Source of the DNA: Branchiostoma belcheri
Taxonomy: Eukaryota > Chordata > Leptocardii > Amphioxiformes > Branchiostomatidae
NCBI RefSeq assembly: GCF_001625305.1
Contig: NW_017804354.1
Coordinates: forward strand, 1,281,413 to 1,345,412
DNA: 64,000 bases
Reading direction: 5' to 3'
Every line of letters begins with the position of its first letter. Within the stretch, counting starts at the first letter, position 1. Below, one piece after another: positions 10,836-23,000 of this stretch. The notes beneath the pieces were generated by a model. It worked only from the letters and a program-made list of their open reading frames with translations, ran no database searches and had not been told where the DNA came from. A program made the translations under genes and the position numbers.

Positions 10836-11581
10836 AACCGTAGCGGTTTAGATGGTGGAAAGGCAGGATTTTTTATTGGTGGTTGTGCCGTTGTGATGCA
10901 AAATAGAGGGTGCGCTCTTCGTTTATCGTAAGGCTGAAGGCATATTGGCACGATGATAAACAGCGGGTTACCTGGAGTTGAGCGGGCTCAGGAAACGACT
11001 CATAACACTGAGGTTTCTCCCAAGGGTGTAGATTTGTTGGTGTACTTTGAGAATCAAGTGACTTCCAGGCGCGGTAGGTTGAAAAGGATGATTAAAAAAA
11101 ATCGTCACGCAAAAGCTAAGTAGGCTGAGGGTCTCCACATAGGCTCATGTTGGTTACGTTGTTTTGGATGATTGTGGTATTTGGGAAAATTTGCATACCT
11201 GTGAGGGAGGGCATTTGCATGAAAATTGTGGTAGGAAAACACGCCGAGGCGTCGGTTCATCCTATTACAGATTTCGGGTGTTTTTTAATAGCGGAAGTAG
11301 CCAAGGTGTTTTTGCAGAGTCCGGGCGGCTGGACCCGCTTCTATTATTCCCCTCTCGTAAAAAAGGAAGAGAAAAAGGCAACAATTTCATGTTGTTTTGC
11401 ACGGTGTGACGATTAGTTTCAGGTACATATAACAGTTAGGAGGTAGTGTGGTACGGTGAGAGGTGTTTAACGAACATCCTTTGTGTTTCTCGTTATATGT
11501 AGACTGTGCAATGACTTGAAACTTGGCTGCCTCAATACTTTGTTTTTGCTTCAAGGTCGTTAGCTCCTGTACTTGCCTCTT
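10836..11581 (+). other. unrecognised small open frames before the split retroelement
   Basis: A 56-codon ATG frame at 10953-11123 (starts MINSGLPGVERAQETTH, ends in a basic RRGRLKRMIKKNRHAKAK) and a Cys/His-containing frame at 11158-11409 (DDCGIWENLHTCEGGHLHENC) lie in tandem. A pyrimidine-rich tract ending TTCAG precedes 11585. These may be remnants of the retroelement interrupted downstream, but no family motif is clear enough to assign them. Confidence 0.25.
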
Positions 11582-11741
11582 CAGGTCAAGGGAAATCCAG
11601 GTGGGTGACTACTGGCCGTCGGACGTCGCGTACAAGCACATTGCGGTAAAAGAGATATGTGCGCTCACGAAGACCCTGGAGGCCAGCGTAGTAACAGGAA
11701 AACGAATCCTGGCGAGAGTGGACAATACGACCCTCATCGCC
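11582..11741 (+). pseudogene. retroelement RNase H fragment, left half of split gene
   Basis: The open frame reads GDYWPSDVAYKHIAVKEICA and ends in VDNTTLIA at the exact edge of the giant transposon. The layout, HI-x-VKE-x-x-AL then a spaced DNTT motif, is the RNase H domain of DIRS-like or related retroelement polyproteins. The right half (AAWNNQGGRS and onward) continues at 41702 once the transposon and one copy of CATCGCC are removed, in the same frame. Upstream reverse transcriptase sequence was not found. Confidence 0.75.
11735..11741 (+). repeat. 7-bp target site duplication, left copy (CATCGCC)
   Basis: CATCGCC directly precedes the left TIR and is repeated directly after the right TIR at 41695-41701. 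An 8-bp duplication is not supported: the eighth bases differ on either side. Confidence 0.9.
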
Positions 11742-11914
11742 CACCTGCTTCGATCGCCTTCCACGATAACTATCGTGGAAAGGGGACCACCTTCCATCGA
11801 TACATATCGTGCTAGCCGAGTCGGCCGGTCCTACAGCCGACGCCTTCCACGATAGCACAGCGATTCTCATGGATGGTGACATACGCTGGCTGATCAGGCG
11901 GGGTCACCGCCCCA
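11742..11914 (+). repeat. left terminal inverted repeat (173 bp)
   Basis: Matches the reverse complement of 41522-41694 with one difference (C or G after CATACGCTGG). It begins CACCTGCTTCGATCGCC. A near-perfect palindrome at 11759-11780 has arms TTCCACGATA and TATCGTGGAA around AC. The motif CGCCTTCCACGATA occurs again at about 11849 in direct orientation, so the TIR holds three copies of the TTCCACGATA word in two orientations, a likely transposase-binding layout. Confidence 0.95.
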
Positions 11915-13661
11915 TGATGCTGGAGTGGCAAAAGGTCAGGCAAAAGGTCATCTGATTTTCCAATATGGCGGCTTTCGTTCGAAAATTCTTGTGTTGCCGA
12001 AGAACAACAGTGTCGACTCGTAAAGTTTCTTGAGAACAGCAACGTTTGAGGTTATGTGTGGCGCCCGAACAGGCTTTTTACAAGCTCATGGAAAATTTGG
12101 CGGTGAGTGAATGACTCGAGTACTGTGGCGATGTGACCCCGTCGAATCATTCAACCTCCTTGCTGTTTACGTACAGCAACTCGCAAAAAATACAAATTCT
12201 TTTGACGTTCCTGGACGACCGGGAAAAAAACAAACTTGATGAACTTGGATTATCATGGTAAATAGAAATGATGTTACCTCAGTTCACTTTGTCTCCGTGG
12301 CTTTGGTATGTTTTTGTCTGTTTTTTCGCTTGTTTAAGTCTGACATGTTTCACCCGGCCCCATATGTCCCATAACGTTTCTGAAACCGTAAATCACATTC
12401 AGTTTTTTTCAACGGTATTGTAATGTAACAAATGCTGTAGAGTGAAATACCACCAGCGTAGGTATAAGCAGGTTAGTGCATGTAAGATAGAACCGCCTTA
12501 TACTTGACAGGTGTGCTTAGCACACCTAACCAGTAAAAATGGGTCTGCCTGTGTACCGGAATGTACTGGAATACACAGGAATACAAATGAAAAGGTATAG
12601 ATCAAGTGGAATACACCATGCATTGATGATCAACATCCCAGATTTCTGTATTTTCACATAAGACAATGTATACATGGCGCATGAATCATCATCATGATGC
12701 TTTCATTCAGTTTTCCTTGTTTGAAGTTCTTTGTTAATAAAAGCTAAAGTCTGTGTTACTCGTGATGTGATGCACCAGAATTACGCAGTAATTTCACTGT
12801 GGTAATTTCTCATGATTTCTTGTTCCCAGAACTGTTTACAGTTAAGTCAAAGAATGCACTGTATTTCGGTAGATTTCACTGTAATTATGTGTATTTCACT
12901 GTATTCCTGTGTATTCCGGTAAATAGGTGGTCCGGTGCCTGTTCATGCCTGTATATTCGAGGCATACAACTTGTCTTCTAATAGCCTACTATTTTTTTTC
13001 TTGAAAAATGTTAACTGGTATTATATAACGGTTTGCCTTTAGACACAGGGGTGGAAGCATAGTGGGCCACCTGTGGGGTGGGATATTGCAGATCAAAATG
13101 GCGGTAGAAAATAAGTCGTTGATTTTATCTTGCCACTCTAGTTTATATTTTTACTACTGTTTGCATTTTTCATTTTGACATACTTGCCTATCAAAGGAGA
13201 CTGAGGGCTGTGAGGGGTCGTGTACAGCAGGACAGGCAATTTCCAGGCTTGAACCCGGCTTTTGTCCTCGTTATGCCAATAGTAGCTCAGGCATCATAGT
13301 GCTCCAGACCCTTCACTGGCATGGCCTTTTGCCAATTTTATTTTCAGGTAGGGATGGAGGGACATGACAGATCATGACATAGCTAGAAATTGATAGCTAC
13401 TAGAATGAAAAAATGACATGAGCATAACAAAAGATACAACTTTTACAAGCACCCTGGCTTCTTAACATATCATTACCATATGGTCTTAATAATGGGGCTT
13501 TGCAAAACCCTTTCTCTTTATTTTTCTAGCAGTAAGGGTTTCAGGCCCCCCGCTGAAGGGTTTCAAAACCACGATGGAGGTGGTTTCGGAAATGTTTCAT
13601 AAAATCCAATAAAATACCTTTTTTTTCGTCCTAAGACTGGGAACGGTTAACCCATCTGAAA
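11915..13661. other. left interior of the transposon, no assigned gene
   Basis: Just inside the TIR, CCAATATGGCGGC at about 11960 resembles a promoter-proximal YY1-type ATG element. A GGCG/GTGAGT donor-like site lies near 12095, so a short plus-strand first exon is possible. The rest to 13660 is AT-rich with short tandem phrases (ACTGTATTCCTGTGTATTCC near 12880-12920) and no coding signature. Confidence 0.3.
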
Positions 13662-14110
13662 TGTGTCGTGTGGCGCAATCGGTAGCGCGTTCGGCTCACA
13701 CCCCAGAGGTCGTGGGTTCGAACCCCACCTTGTCACTGATCTTATGTCATTGGGAAAGGCACTTTACACGCCTTTCCTCACTTCACTCAGGTCCTCAATT
13801 CACTCGGGTGAAAATGAGTACTAGTGCTTAGCTTTCGGTTAGCGACGTCCCTCGGATAGGACGTTAAATGGAGGTTCCGTGTTTGGGGAGAGCCACACCC
13901 CACGCACGTTAAACCAAACCAAACTCACCACACCTTTTGAAAAAGAGTAGGGGCATGCCCCGTGTGCAATGGTACAAACACTACTGTATGGAGTTGGTAA
14001 TTCATTTCAAATCACCCGAATGGAGGCCTGGCTAACCGCTGTTCCATATCAGCCACATGGTGATTACATCACCACACATGGTGATTACATCATATTCCAT
14101 AACTGCCTCA
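13662..14110 (+). repeat. tRNA-derived SINE
   Basis: The head at 13662-13731 is tRNA-like, with an A-box-like TGGCGCAATCGG and a B box GGGTTCGAACCCC. The body follows with GGGAAAGGCACTTTACACGC, GGACGTCCCTCGGATAGGAC and ACACTACTGTATGGAGTTGG. Related copies occur at 15090, 24996 and 37150. The 3' tail carrying GATGATGATG is deleted here. Because of the extended body I read it as a SINE and not a functional tRNA gene. Confidence 0.82.
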
Positions 14111-14458
14111 AATGAGTGTTTTTATTTGTTTTGCATTACTGGTAAACCATCCCTTGGCCAACTAACAGGCCAGGTAACAGTAGAAGCTGCATATTGTATA
14201 TTGTTTACTAATATTTGATTCACTCGCCCTCTTGGGTTGTCCTCCTGTCCCTATATTTTGCTTGATCACATCCTTGATAAACTGCTTGTACTACAGCACT
14301 AGTAAGCAATTCCCCCATGTGAGGCACCCCTGCCAGAAGGTTAATCAAATTCTGCACACTAGTAGCAAAATATATCGGCATGAAAGCTCATCTGTGTTGG
14401 TATAACTCGTAGCAAAAAAAATAACTGAAGTCAGGTACCCATTTTACACCTGGGGTGG
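13922..14458 (+). repeat. duplicated block beside an N gap, copy 1
   Basis: Near-identical to 15090-15783 in the same orientation, except for about 150 bp absent from this copy (corresponding to 15258-15409) and a few small indels. The copy stops exactly at the N run at 14459. Confidence 0.9.
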
Positions 14459-14478
14459 NNNNNNNNNNNNNNNNNNNN
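14459..14478. other. assembly gap (20 N)
   Basis: Run of N. Copy 1 of the duplicated block ends against it, which suggests that two haplotypes were joined. Confidence 1.
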
Positions 14479-15089
14479 AGCTAATAATATAGTCCGCCAT
14501 ATTGGATTTTGACCAATGACGTCATCAAATTAGCATATTCTATGCATATTAAATGATTTAACTTATATTTAATTATGTAAGATGTTATTAATGTTGGAAA
14601 AGAAGTGTAATTTAATATAAAACTCAGAAAATTTTTATGTTTAAACCAAAATTACTTCTATTTTGAAAAATAGAAACCCGTTGCCATGGCAACACAAAAA
14701 AACATCAACTTACTAGTATCAAACTAATATGAACTTTTTTCCAGAGACATTTTAGGAAAGGTCTCCAAATTTGATACTTCTAGCGCAAGCCGTTTAGCCG
14801 CTATCTGAGATCAAAGTTGGGCCTCAAAAGCCCCTTCAGTCTGAAATGGGTTTAAAAATCGAGTATTTCTTCTTGTCTTCTTTTCTTCACCAAAAAATAG
14901 AAAAAGTTCAAAATGTATGATATTTGTTTGTAATGTGGACACAGAGGTTCCCACATCAGTTTGCAAAACAATTGAGCTATTAGCATGTTGATAATTTCTA
15001 AAAATTAGCAAAAAACTGCTCTGGGGTCCGCGCGGACCCCAGGTGTACAGATTAATCAGTCTGGGAAGGTGTACTGTTGAGGGTTAAAG
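14479..15089. other. AT-rich spacer
   Basis: No gene. It contains a short palindrome near 15025 (GGGGTCCGCGCGGACCCC), a perfect 18-bp self-complementary sequence. Confidence 0.4.
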
Positions 15090-15783
15090 AACTCACCACA
15101 CCTTTTGAAAAAGAGTAGGGGCATGCCCCGTGTGCAATGGTACAAACACTACTGTATGGAGTTGGTAATTCATTTCAAATCACCCGAATGGAGGCCTGGC
15201 TAACCGCTGTTCCATATCAGCCACATGGTGATTACATCACCACACATGGTGATTACATCATCACCGGAGGCGTGGTGAACCCCGTCTTGTATTAAGCTAA
15301 CGAAAGGGTCATAATGTCACCCCGTAAGGGGCGGTACAATCCCGACCAATACGGTCGACCGATGATGATGACAGAGAGTCACCACAATATACCATCTGCA
15401 GCTGAACATATTCCATAACTGCCTCAAATGAGTGTTTTTATTTGTTTTGCATTACTGGTAAACCATCTTTTGGCCAACTAACAGGCCAGGTTTGTTTGTA
15501 ACAGTAGAAGCTGCATATTGTATATTGTTTACTAATATTTGATTCACTCGCCCTCTTGGGTTGTCCTCCTGTCCCTATATTTTGCTTGATCACATCCTTG
15601 ATAAACTGCTTGTACTACAGCACTAGTAAGCAATTCCCCCATGTGAGGCACCCCTGCCAGAAGGTTAATCAAATTCTGCACACTAGTAGCAAAATATATC
15701 GGCATGAAAGCTCATCTGTGTTGGTATAACTCGTAGCAAAAAAAAATAACTGAAGTCAGGTACCCATTTTACACCTGGGGTGG
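15090..15783 (+). repeat. duplicated block beside an N gap, copy 2, with SINE tail
   Basis: Second copy of 13922-14458. It includes the SINE 3' part missing from copy 1: GGCGTGGTGAACCCCG, then a GATGATGATGACA tail near 15362-15373. Confidence 0.9.
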
Positions 15784-15807
15784 AGTGAGGAAAGTAATGT
15801 GCACAAG

Positions 15808-15881
15808 ATGTATATATACATACTTATACATACATGCATATGTATATACATACATACATACATACATATATATATATATAT

Positions 15882-15930
<49 letters not shown>

Positions 15931-15942
15931 CATATATATATG
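15808..15942. repeat. (TA)n/(CATA)n/(CA)n microsatellite
   Basis: Mixed dinucleotide and tetranucleotide repeats over about 135 bp. Open frames across it are low-complexity artefacts. Confidence 0.95.
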
Positions 15943-16760
15943 GTCTTTCATGTTATGAAATAACTTTTGCCTTAAACCCTCTTAAAACTGTTGTCTAACC
16001 TAGCATAATGTACACTCACTGTGTGCATTAGCTGAGCACTTTGGACCTGTCTGCTTCATTTCATCTGCTCCTATTGGAACAGGGGGGCATACACCATTCC
16101 TTGGCCATTGATCAGCATTAATCAACCATGTGGGCAAAACAGTTCAAAGGATCATCATCAAAAAATTATCAATAATAGTAATACAGACTTTAAAATATGC
16201 AGACTAAGAGATGCTTAAAAATTTTACAGATCAAACTTGCTTGTCGCCATTTAAAGATGAAGTGACAGTGTGATGACATCACACATTTGGAAAATGGCCA
16301 CTGAGATGAAAAGGTGAAAAAAAAAGTTCCAGCTCTGAAACAGATGCTTTTGGGGACCTAAACTCAGGAAATGTGTATCATTTTCTATTAGATCAGGGGA
16401 GTAAGCCAGAGACAATGCTTAAATCATAAAAAGGAATCTTTATTTGCAAAATCATGCCCGAAGGCTAATTGCTTTCACACTATTGCTAAGACACTAAGAC
16501 ACTATTCGGTATAATGCAATATGGTTTTTTTCACGGTAATTTTATGTTCACTGTTTTCACTGTCACTTCTGTACAGTGAACTTATCATTGCAGTTAACAT
16601 ATGATTCCAGTAGACTGTCTTTTTCCTGCACCTGTCACCACCGTGAACATATAGTTCCGTGAACATGTCCATTTTTCTCAGACCTTAAACATAAAGTGAA
16701 TTACACTAATAGGAGACAAACGATTACTGCCTGGAAATACTACTACTACTACGCTAGCTA
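15943..16760. other. unassigned interior region
   Basis: AT-rich with no gene. The phrases 'CACTGTTTTCACTGTCAC' and 'ACCGTGAACATATAGTTCCGTG' at 16548-16665 look like a decayed repeat. Confidence 0.35.
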
Positions 16761-16946
16761 TTATATAGGTTTGACTTCTTCTTTGAAGGCAGTGGATAAT
16801 GAATTAAGTCCCACATTCTGCATAATGAGTGGGTTTTGTGATACAAACATAGTCTTTTGGTGATCTTCTAAATGATGAAAAGATGGAGAAATTGTGGTAA
16901 CTGTCTGGAATAATTTGTTTCTGTCGGTCTTACAGTGTCTGGACAC
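16761..16946 (-). pseudogene. LINE 3'-terminal coding remnant
   Basis: Minus-strand residues HC-x5-NKLFQTVTTISPSF and, later, FVSQNPLIMQNVG and STAFKEE are collinear with the C-terminal tail at 27545-27779 (HIISNCTLYSNERNELFDVA and a P-x-F segment). Both also share the nucleotide phrase GTTTGACTTCTT near their C-termini. This is a short, inactive piece of a LINE. Confidence 0.5.
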
Positions 16947-17014
16947 TGGCCATCCAAATGTGTTTCATTTTCCACTGCATTCATTGGGCAATACATGCAT
17001 ACATAATTAAGTTA

Positions 17015-20000
17015 TTAATTACTGGGATAAAAGATCTCAATGGTGTCCGGGTGGATGTTGGATGTTGGTTCCCATGTGTTGGCACTGTCTGGCCACCCCT
17101 GCCATTTGACGTGGTACTGGACCTCTCCCCCCTGCATTCTCTTTCCCACAAGTTTTTCCACAAAATATGGTCCCTCTTCTTCCCTCTTCCGCTTTCCCTT
17201 CCCTTTAGCCTTCCCTCTTCCTTTCTTCCTTTCCCGCTGCCTTTCTGTCTCCTTTTCCTGGGAAGAGATCAGTTCCACTTCTGTTGGGGGTGCCTCTTCA
17301 ATGCCAGCTTGTATTGACTGCAACTGCTGCATGCATTCAGTACCTGTAAAGAAAATCATTTACACATAATTAAAGATAATTTACACATATCTAAATTATA
17401 AAAAAAACACTAAAGAAACTTAAGTGATTTTAGGATGTTGTATTGCTGCATTTGAATATTTTTACTATGGGCTTGAAATGTATGAAAAAATAGTCAATGT
17501 TCAATTGGCTTTCCCTACAATGTACAAAAAAAGTGAACATATATATATATATTTGTTTGATAGCATATGTCAATGAATTAGAGCTTTGCTGCCTGGCATT
17601 TGTCCACTTAAATTGACATAGCTACATTTAAAAATTCTGTTTACAGAAAAATCTTTACAAAGACAAGAACTATGCCACCATATAGTAATACCTTCAGGAA
17701 TAGTTGTCTCCTCCACCACCTCAGGTACACCAGTTCCTGTCTCCATCAGCATGGGGCTCACTCTGCTGGGTCCTGCTACTGGAGACAAGCATAATGACAA
17801 ATTCTATTATATGATAAAGTATAATCTTCTCCAGTGATATAATATAATTTTAGTCTCCTTTTCATTTTGCATGCCAGTGTAAGAGCAGATGCCTATTATT
17901 ATTAAGTACATACTTTTGCTTAAGTTTTATTGTATGGATGCAGTCAGCAACTGTCCCTAGCACACTACCTTTCCGTCAGGATGTGTTGCAAATCATGTCA
18001 ATTTTTACAAAATATGACTCAATGTAAAATGCCATTGACCTGCAAACTTACAAAAGTTGACTGAAATAGGCTCTGGGACTGATAGTTATCTGTCTTGCAA
18101 CACTAGTTGGAAACAGGTGTTCTGGCTTTGATAACTTCACCTCTGGTGAGTGACCATGAAGAGTGAAGTTTGATATTAAATGTCTCACCGCTTGCATCTG
18201 TGCTGCTGGAAGACAACATGGTGCTCTCAGGTTGGACTGAAGTGCAGAGAAAATGTCTTAGAAGTCAACCCACAAACAATTTTTTTAACATGTTATGTTA
18301 ATTTTGCATTAATGCTGGTTGCATGAAACATTCACCACATGACCGTGTCTATATATCAAACATCAAAGGACAAGTGCTTTTTATCATCATGCATTTATTG
18401 TTTCTGAATCTAATTCCATACAAATTGACTACTAGTATTTTCAAACTGATAACCACTTATGATAAGTGATTTTCAAACAGAAAGGGCATTACAACGGTAA
18501 CCATAAATCTTCCACTGATATACATTGTCCTGCTCACCATGAATAACAAGGCTGTTCCTGTAGTTCAACAGGACTTTAAGGTCATCTACCCCCATGTCTG
18601 AAGGCTTCCTGAATTTGAAGTCTTCCGGCAGCCCCTCCACCACCACCTTGCCCTCTTCCAGTAGCTTGTAGGGGAATTTAGACTTCAGTTCTGGATGTGA
18701 ACCTGAAACAGTATAAATAATTGCCATTGACCCCAAACATTATTCATGCAGTCGTATTGATAAAAAAAGAGCTTGAAGGTGGGAGTGTTGGTAAAGCAGT
18801 TACTTGACTAAAAAGTTTTCTTTCTTGTATGGTTAATTTTTTTTATTCACACCAATCAACATCATTATTTTTTCATTAGGCCACACCAATTTAATTTCTT
18901 GGTTAACGGATTCGCCGCTTCATTTTTTTCTGATTTGCAAATAAAAATAAAAATCCAGAATCAACTGCAAAATGCTCATCTTTTGCCCTGAACAGTTGAA
19001 AACAGTCCTTTTCATCCTAGTTGTTACAGTTATTCCATCTTTCAATGCAGTAGTATCATTAAACGTTCAAAATTCATTGTTTAAATTTTGAACCAGCCTG
19101 GTGTGTTGACTTTATGGCTCCTATCGTACCATTTGGGGCCATAATAGGATGCCTAGGCCTGTTTTTATTTTATTTTTTTTTCGTCCCGCCCGCTCCATTA
19201 TTTTTGTAGAAAAATCCGTTAACCAAGAAATTAAATTGGTGTGGCCTTATGACTCATTTATCATTTCCAGCACCCCAGCTTACACAGTAACAGACAAGTT
19301 TTCAGATGCAATTTAAAAGCAGGTCCATCAGAGCAGATACACAAACCATGTCACATAGGTGATAAAAATGTCAATATGATATGCAATGCCACAGCTCATT
19401 AGTCAGTACGACCAAATGTTTAGGTGACACAGTCTCTTTTCATACAGTTTAATTATTAATCAGTTAGCTTCTCCTTTTACCATTTATTGCAAATAAAGGT
19501 GTGGAGATATGAAAAAGATGTAGTGTATTCAAGAGGTCTTGTTCCTAAAATACCTGTTGCCTGATTTATTATACATTATATTGTTATCAAACTGAGACGT
19601 GAATACCAAACAGACTTGTGTATTGGCTAGTTGAATGTTACTTTCCTCTGCACATGGTAGGTTGTGAGATCAATAGTCATACGGTCATACCAAGACTTTG
19701 AAAATGGTATATGCTGTTTTCTCTGCTTATAAGCCCTCAGCATACTAGTTTGTCAGCATACTAGTACCGGTATGTCAGTAAAACACACCACTACCAGTGG
19801 ACAATTGGGTGCCGCCCTATACAGTATTTGGTGCAGAAGGAAAATGCCCAACCTATATGAACACTTACTAGATATGGCATTTAACATGGCCTGTGCCTCC
19901 TTCCTCAGACCCTTCGCTTCATCTTTTTTACTGGCCTTGCTTGCTGCAAACACAATGAAGAAAACATGTCATTTGGAAAGTAAACCTGAGTTTTACCTAT

Positions 20001-23000
20001 TAATAATATAAGTACTTCAAGTTATTTTATACAATGCCATATACACCAGATACAGAAACTAGAATTTGTGCTGCCTTTGTCATGTTTTAACTTTGTCAAA
20101 TAGAGGATGTCAAATACAGTTTAACACACATGAACAACATATTAGTGTGCTATTTTCTGTTCATTTTCATACTCACACATACAAGTGGAAGGTCCACTCA
20201 TGGCCAAGCAGAACTGGGTGTCCACTTGAGGAACCTTGTCATTCAGAAAGGCCTCTGCCTTGGATGTGCTGGCAGTCCACACCTCCCCGTGTCTCGTCAC
20301 CTTACAGAACAGCTCGCATCCGAAGGACTTCAGTTTTGAGACCTGTAGCCCCAACCAAAAGATCATGTCAGCACATTGCATGATTAAGGGGTCTGGTATT
20401 GTCCTAGTTTCCATAGTAAAACATGTTAAAACTCATAACCCTCAGGGGAGCTCTGAGACACTATTGCCTGCTTTTTGAGGAACAAATTTGGGAATTATGT
20501 TTTCCAACACTTACAGCTTCATTCTAAAATCAAATTTTGATTTTTTTTCAGAGATTTATGGGGGGTGTCCGGGTTCTTCTCCAAAAGAATTGCTGGTTGA
20601 AAGATAGTGCAAGGGGCTAAACCGCCCCTACACTGAAACGTCCTGGTGAGAACTATGATAATCATCACAATTTCTGACATGTTGAACTTAAAGCTAAAGT
20701 AGCACGGATCAGTAAAGAGCTGTTTAATTACAGTACATATGTAGTGTATTGTGTACTGTTAGTTTCTTTATTATGATTTATTCCAATTTACTTCCATCAT
20801 AACACATGAAATGACTGCATTTCATTTTCATGTATTTGTTTTTTTATATTTGGTGGTTTCACATTCAAAACAGGTGTATTGAAGGAAGTGTGCCATCTTT
20901 AATTCCAGTGTTTTGTATACGGTACATAGCATTACTTACAACACCCTCCATCTCCTGGATGAGCTTTCTGACTGTTGCCTGTTTTGAGTCCTCAGACAGG
21001 TCAGCTACTGTTGGCCGCACGTGCTGCTTGGCCTTTTCACTGTACGTCTTCTTCTCCTCTGCAGTGAGTCTTGACCAAGCACGGTTGGCATCTGCCAACG
21101 TTGAAGGGCCTGCCTTGCCTGTGAAAAAAACATGTACTTCAATACCTTCTAAAACTAAACATAATGTCTTCATGGTCAACTACCAAGTTCAACATACATG
21201 TAGTATGGTATCTAACAGCAGAGATGTAGTATACATTCAATGGGTCTACTCTATGCATGTTATATAAATATTCCTATTGATATTCACATTTAACCCAATA
21301 TACCTACCTACCAACCAACCTCTACATTGGCAATGTTATTTTATTGACATTTCTGGCACTGTCTACCATGGCTGACAGGAATACACTAGTATTCCATGCA
21401 TCATCAAGTTCATGTAACTAGCAGCTACCTTTCATGTACTTTGACTTGAAACCTCCATAGCCGGACTTCCCCCTTCCAAATAGATTGACAGCTTTCTTCG
21501 GTGCAGACCTTGGCTTGCCCTTCCTGTTCCTGTTGTCAATCCATCGCTGTGTATAAAGAGAACCTCAATAAAGTAACCTGAAGCAGAGAATGCTTCATAT
21601 AATTATACACTGTATATGCAGCTCCACTGTCTGTTAGAAAGCATTGAGGTGATTATGTTTTGAAATCCTTAGATACATACCAAAAAAAAGCATTGGTTAC
21701 ATACTATAGTACTCTCTGAGCAGAGGTTTGGGTTTTGGTTTATCATTTTACCTCCATGGGTTTATTTTTGGCATGTTTTAGGCTTTTCCATCTGGCTTTC
21801 TTTTTTTTTTCATGGGTTTGTTGCAAAAAAAAAACAATGCAAAAAAACAAAGCCTGATAAAAAGCGCAAAACACACCAAAAATAAGCCAAAACCCAAACT
21901 TCTGCTTGGAGAGTATTCATTTGGTAACATTAGGCCACACCAATTTAATTTCTTGGTTAACGGATTCCCCGCTTCATTTTTTTCTGATTTGCAAATAAAA
22001 ATAAAAATTCAGAATCAATTGCAAAATGCTCATCTTTTGCCCTGAACAGTTGATAACAGTCCTTTCCATCCTAGTTGTTACAGTTGTTCCATCTTTCAAT
22101 GCAATGGTATCAATAAAATCAAATCAAAATCAAAATTCATTGTTTAAATTTTGAACCAGCCTGGTGTGTTGACTTTATGGCTCCTATCGTACCATTTTGG
22201 GCCATGATAGGATGCCTAGGGCTGTTTTTATTTTTATTTATTTTTCGCCCGCCCGCTCCATTATTTTTCTAGAAAAATCCGTTAACCAAGAAATTAAATT
22301 GGTGTGGCCTTAGTTAATAAAAAAATATCCACTCTTTTGTTCTTGTTCATCAAAGCTTGATTCTATATTTAACAACTTTCCTTGTCTGTGTGATGTTAGT
22401 TAGGAAGTGATGAGCAAGCATACAATATATAAAACATTTGTCTGACATACCTTCACCTGGAGCCTTTTAAGACCAGTAAGCTGGACAATGGCCTCAACCT
22501 TCTGTTTGTTCTCCTTCGAACCGTAGTGTGTGAGGCCGTTGTTGTAGAAATCCTCCAGAGTCCCTCTGTGCTGGGCGGTAGTAGGCCTTTCCCTAATAAA
22601 GAAAAATATTCGAAATATTGTCACAAGGCTTTGGTATTATCTAAAGAATATTTAGAAGTAGGATTCGGCGTATATCACCTGAATAAAACATAACACTGGT
22701 CACTTAAACATGGGGCGATCTGGTAGTAAATAGACGGGGTGAAAGTGCCATGGGGCGAATGATCTAGCAACCTGAAACAACTTTTTGTTGGTGTAGTATA
22801 GAATGCTGCTAATTCAAATCGATTTTTGTATATAAAGCCATGTTGATTTCATAATTTATGGATGACATCCTCTGGGAACCCTAAAACTGATGCGAGCGTG
22901 AGTTAAACAAAGTACCAGATATGGCATAGCGAATAAGGTACCGCGAATGAGAAGAAAATATAATTTCTTCGCATTTTTTTCTCCGCGACATAAGCATCAT

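Noticed and set aside
13662..13735. Functional tRNA gene
   Set aside because: The head has A and B boxes but sits on a several-hundred-base SINE body shared with three other loci.
15769..15951. Tyr/Ile-rich 60-codon frame
   Set aside because: Translation of a TA/CA microsatellite.
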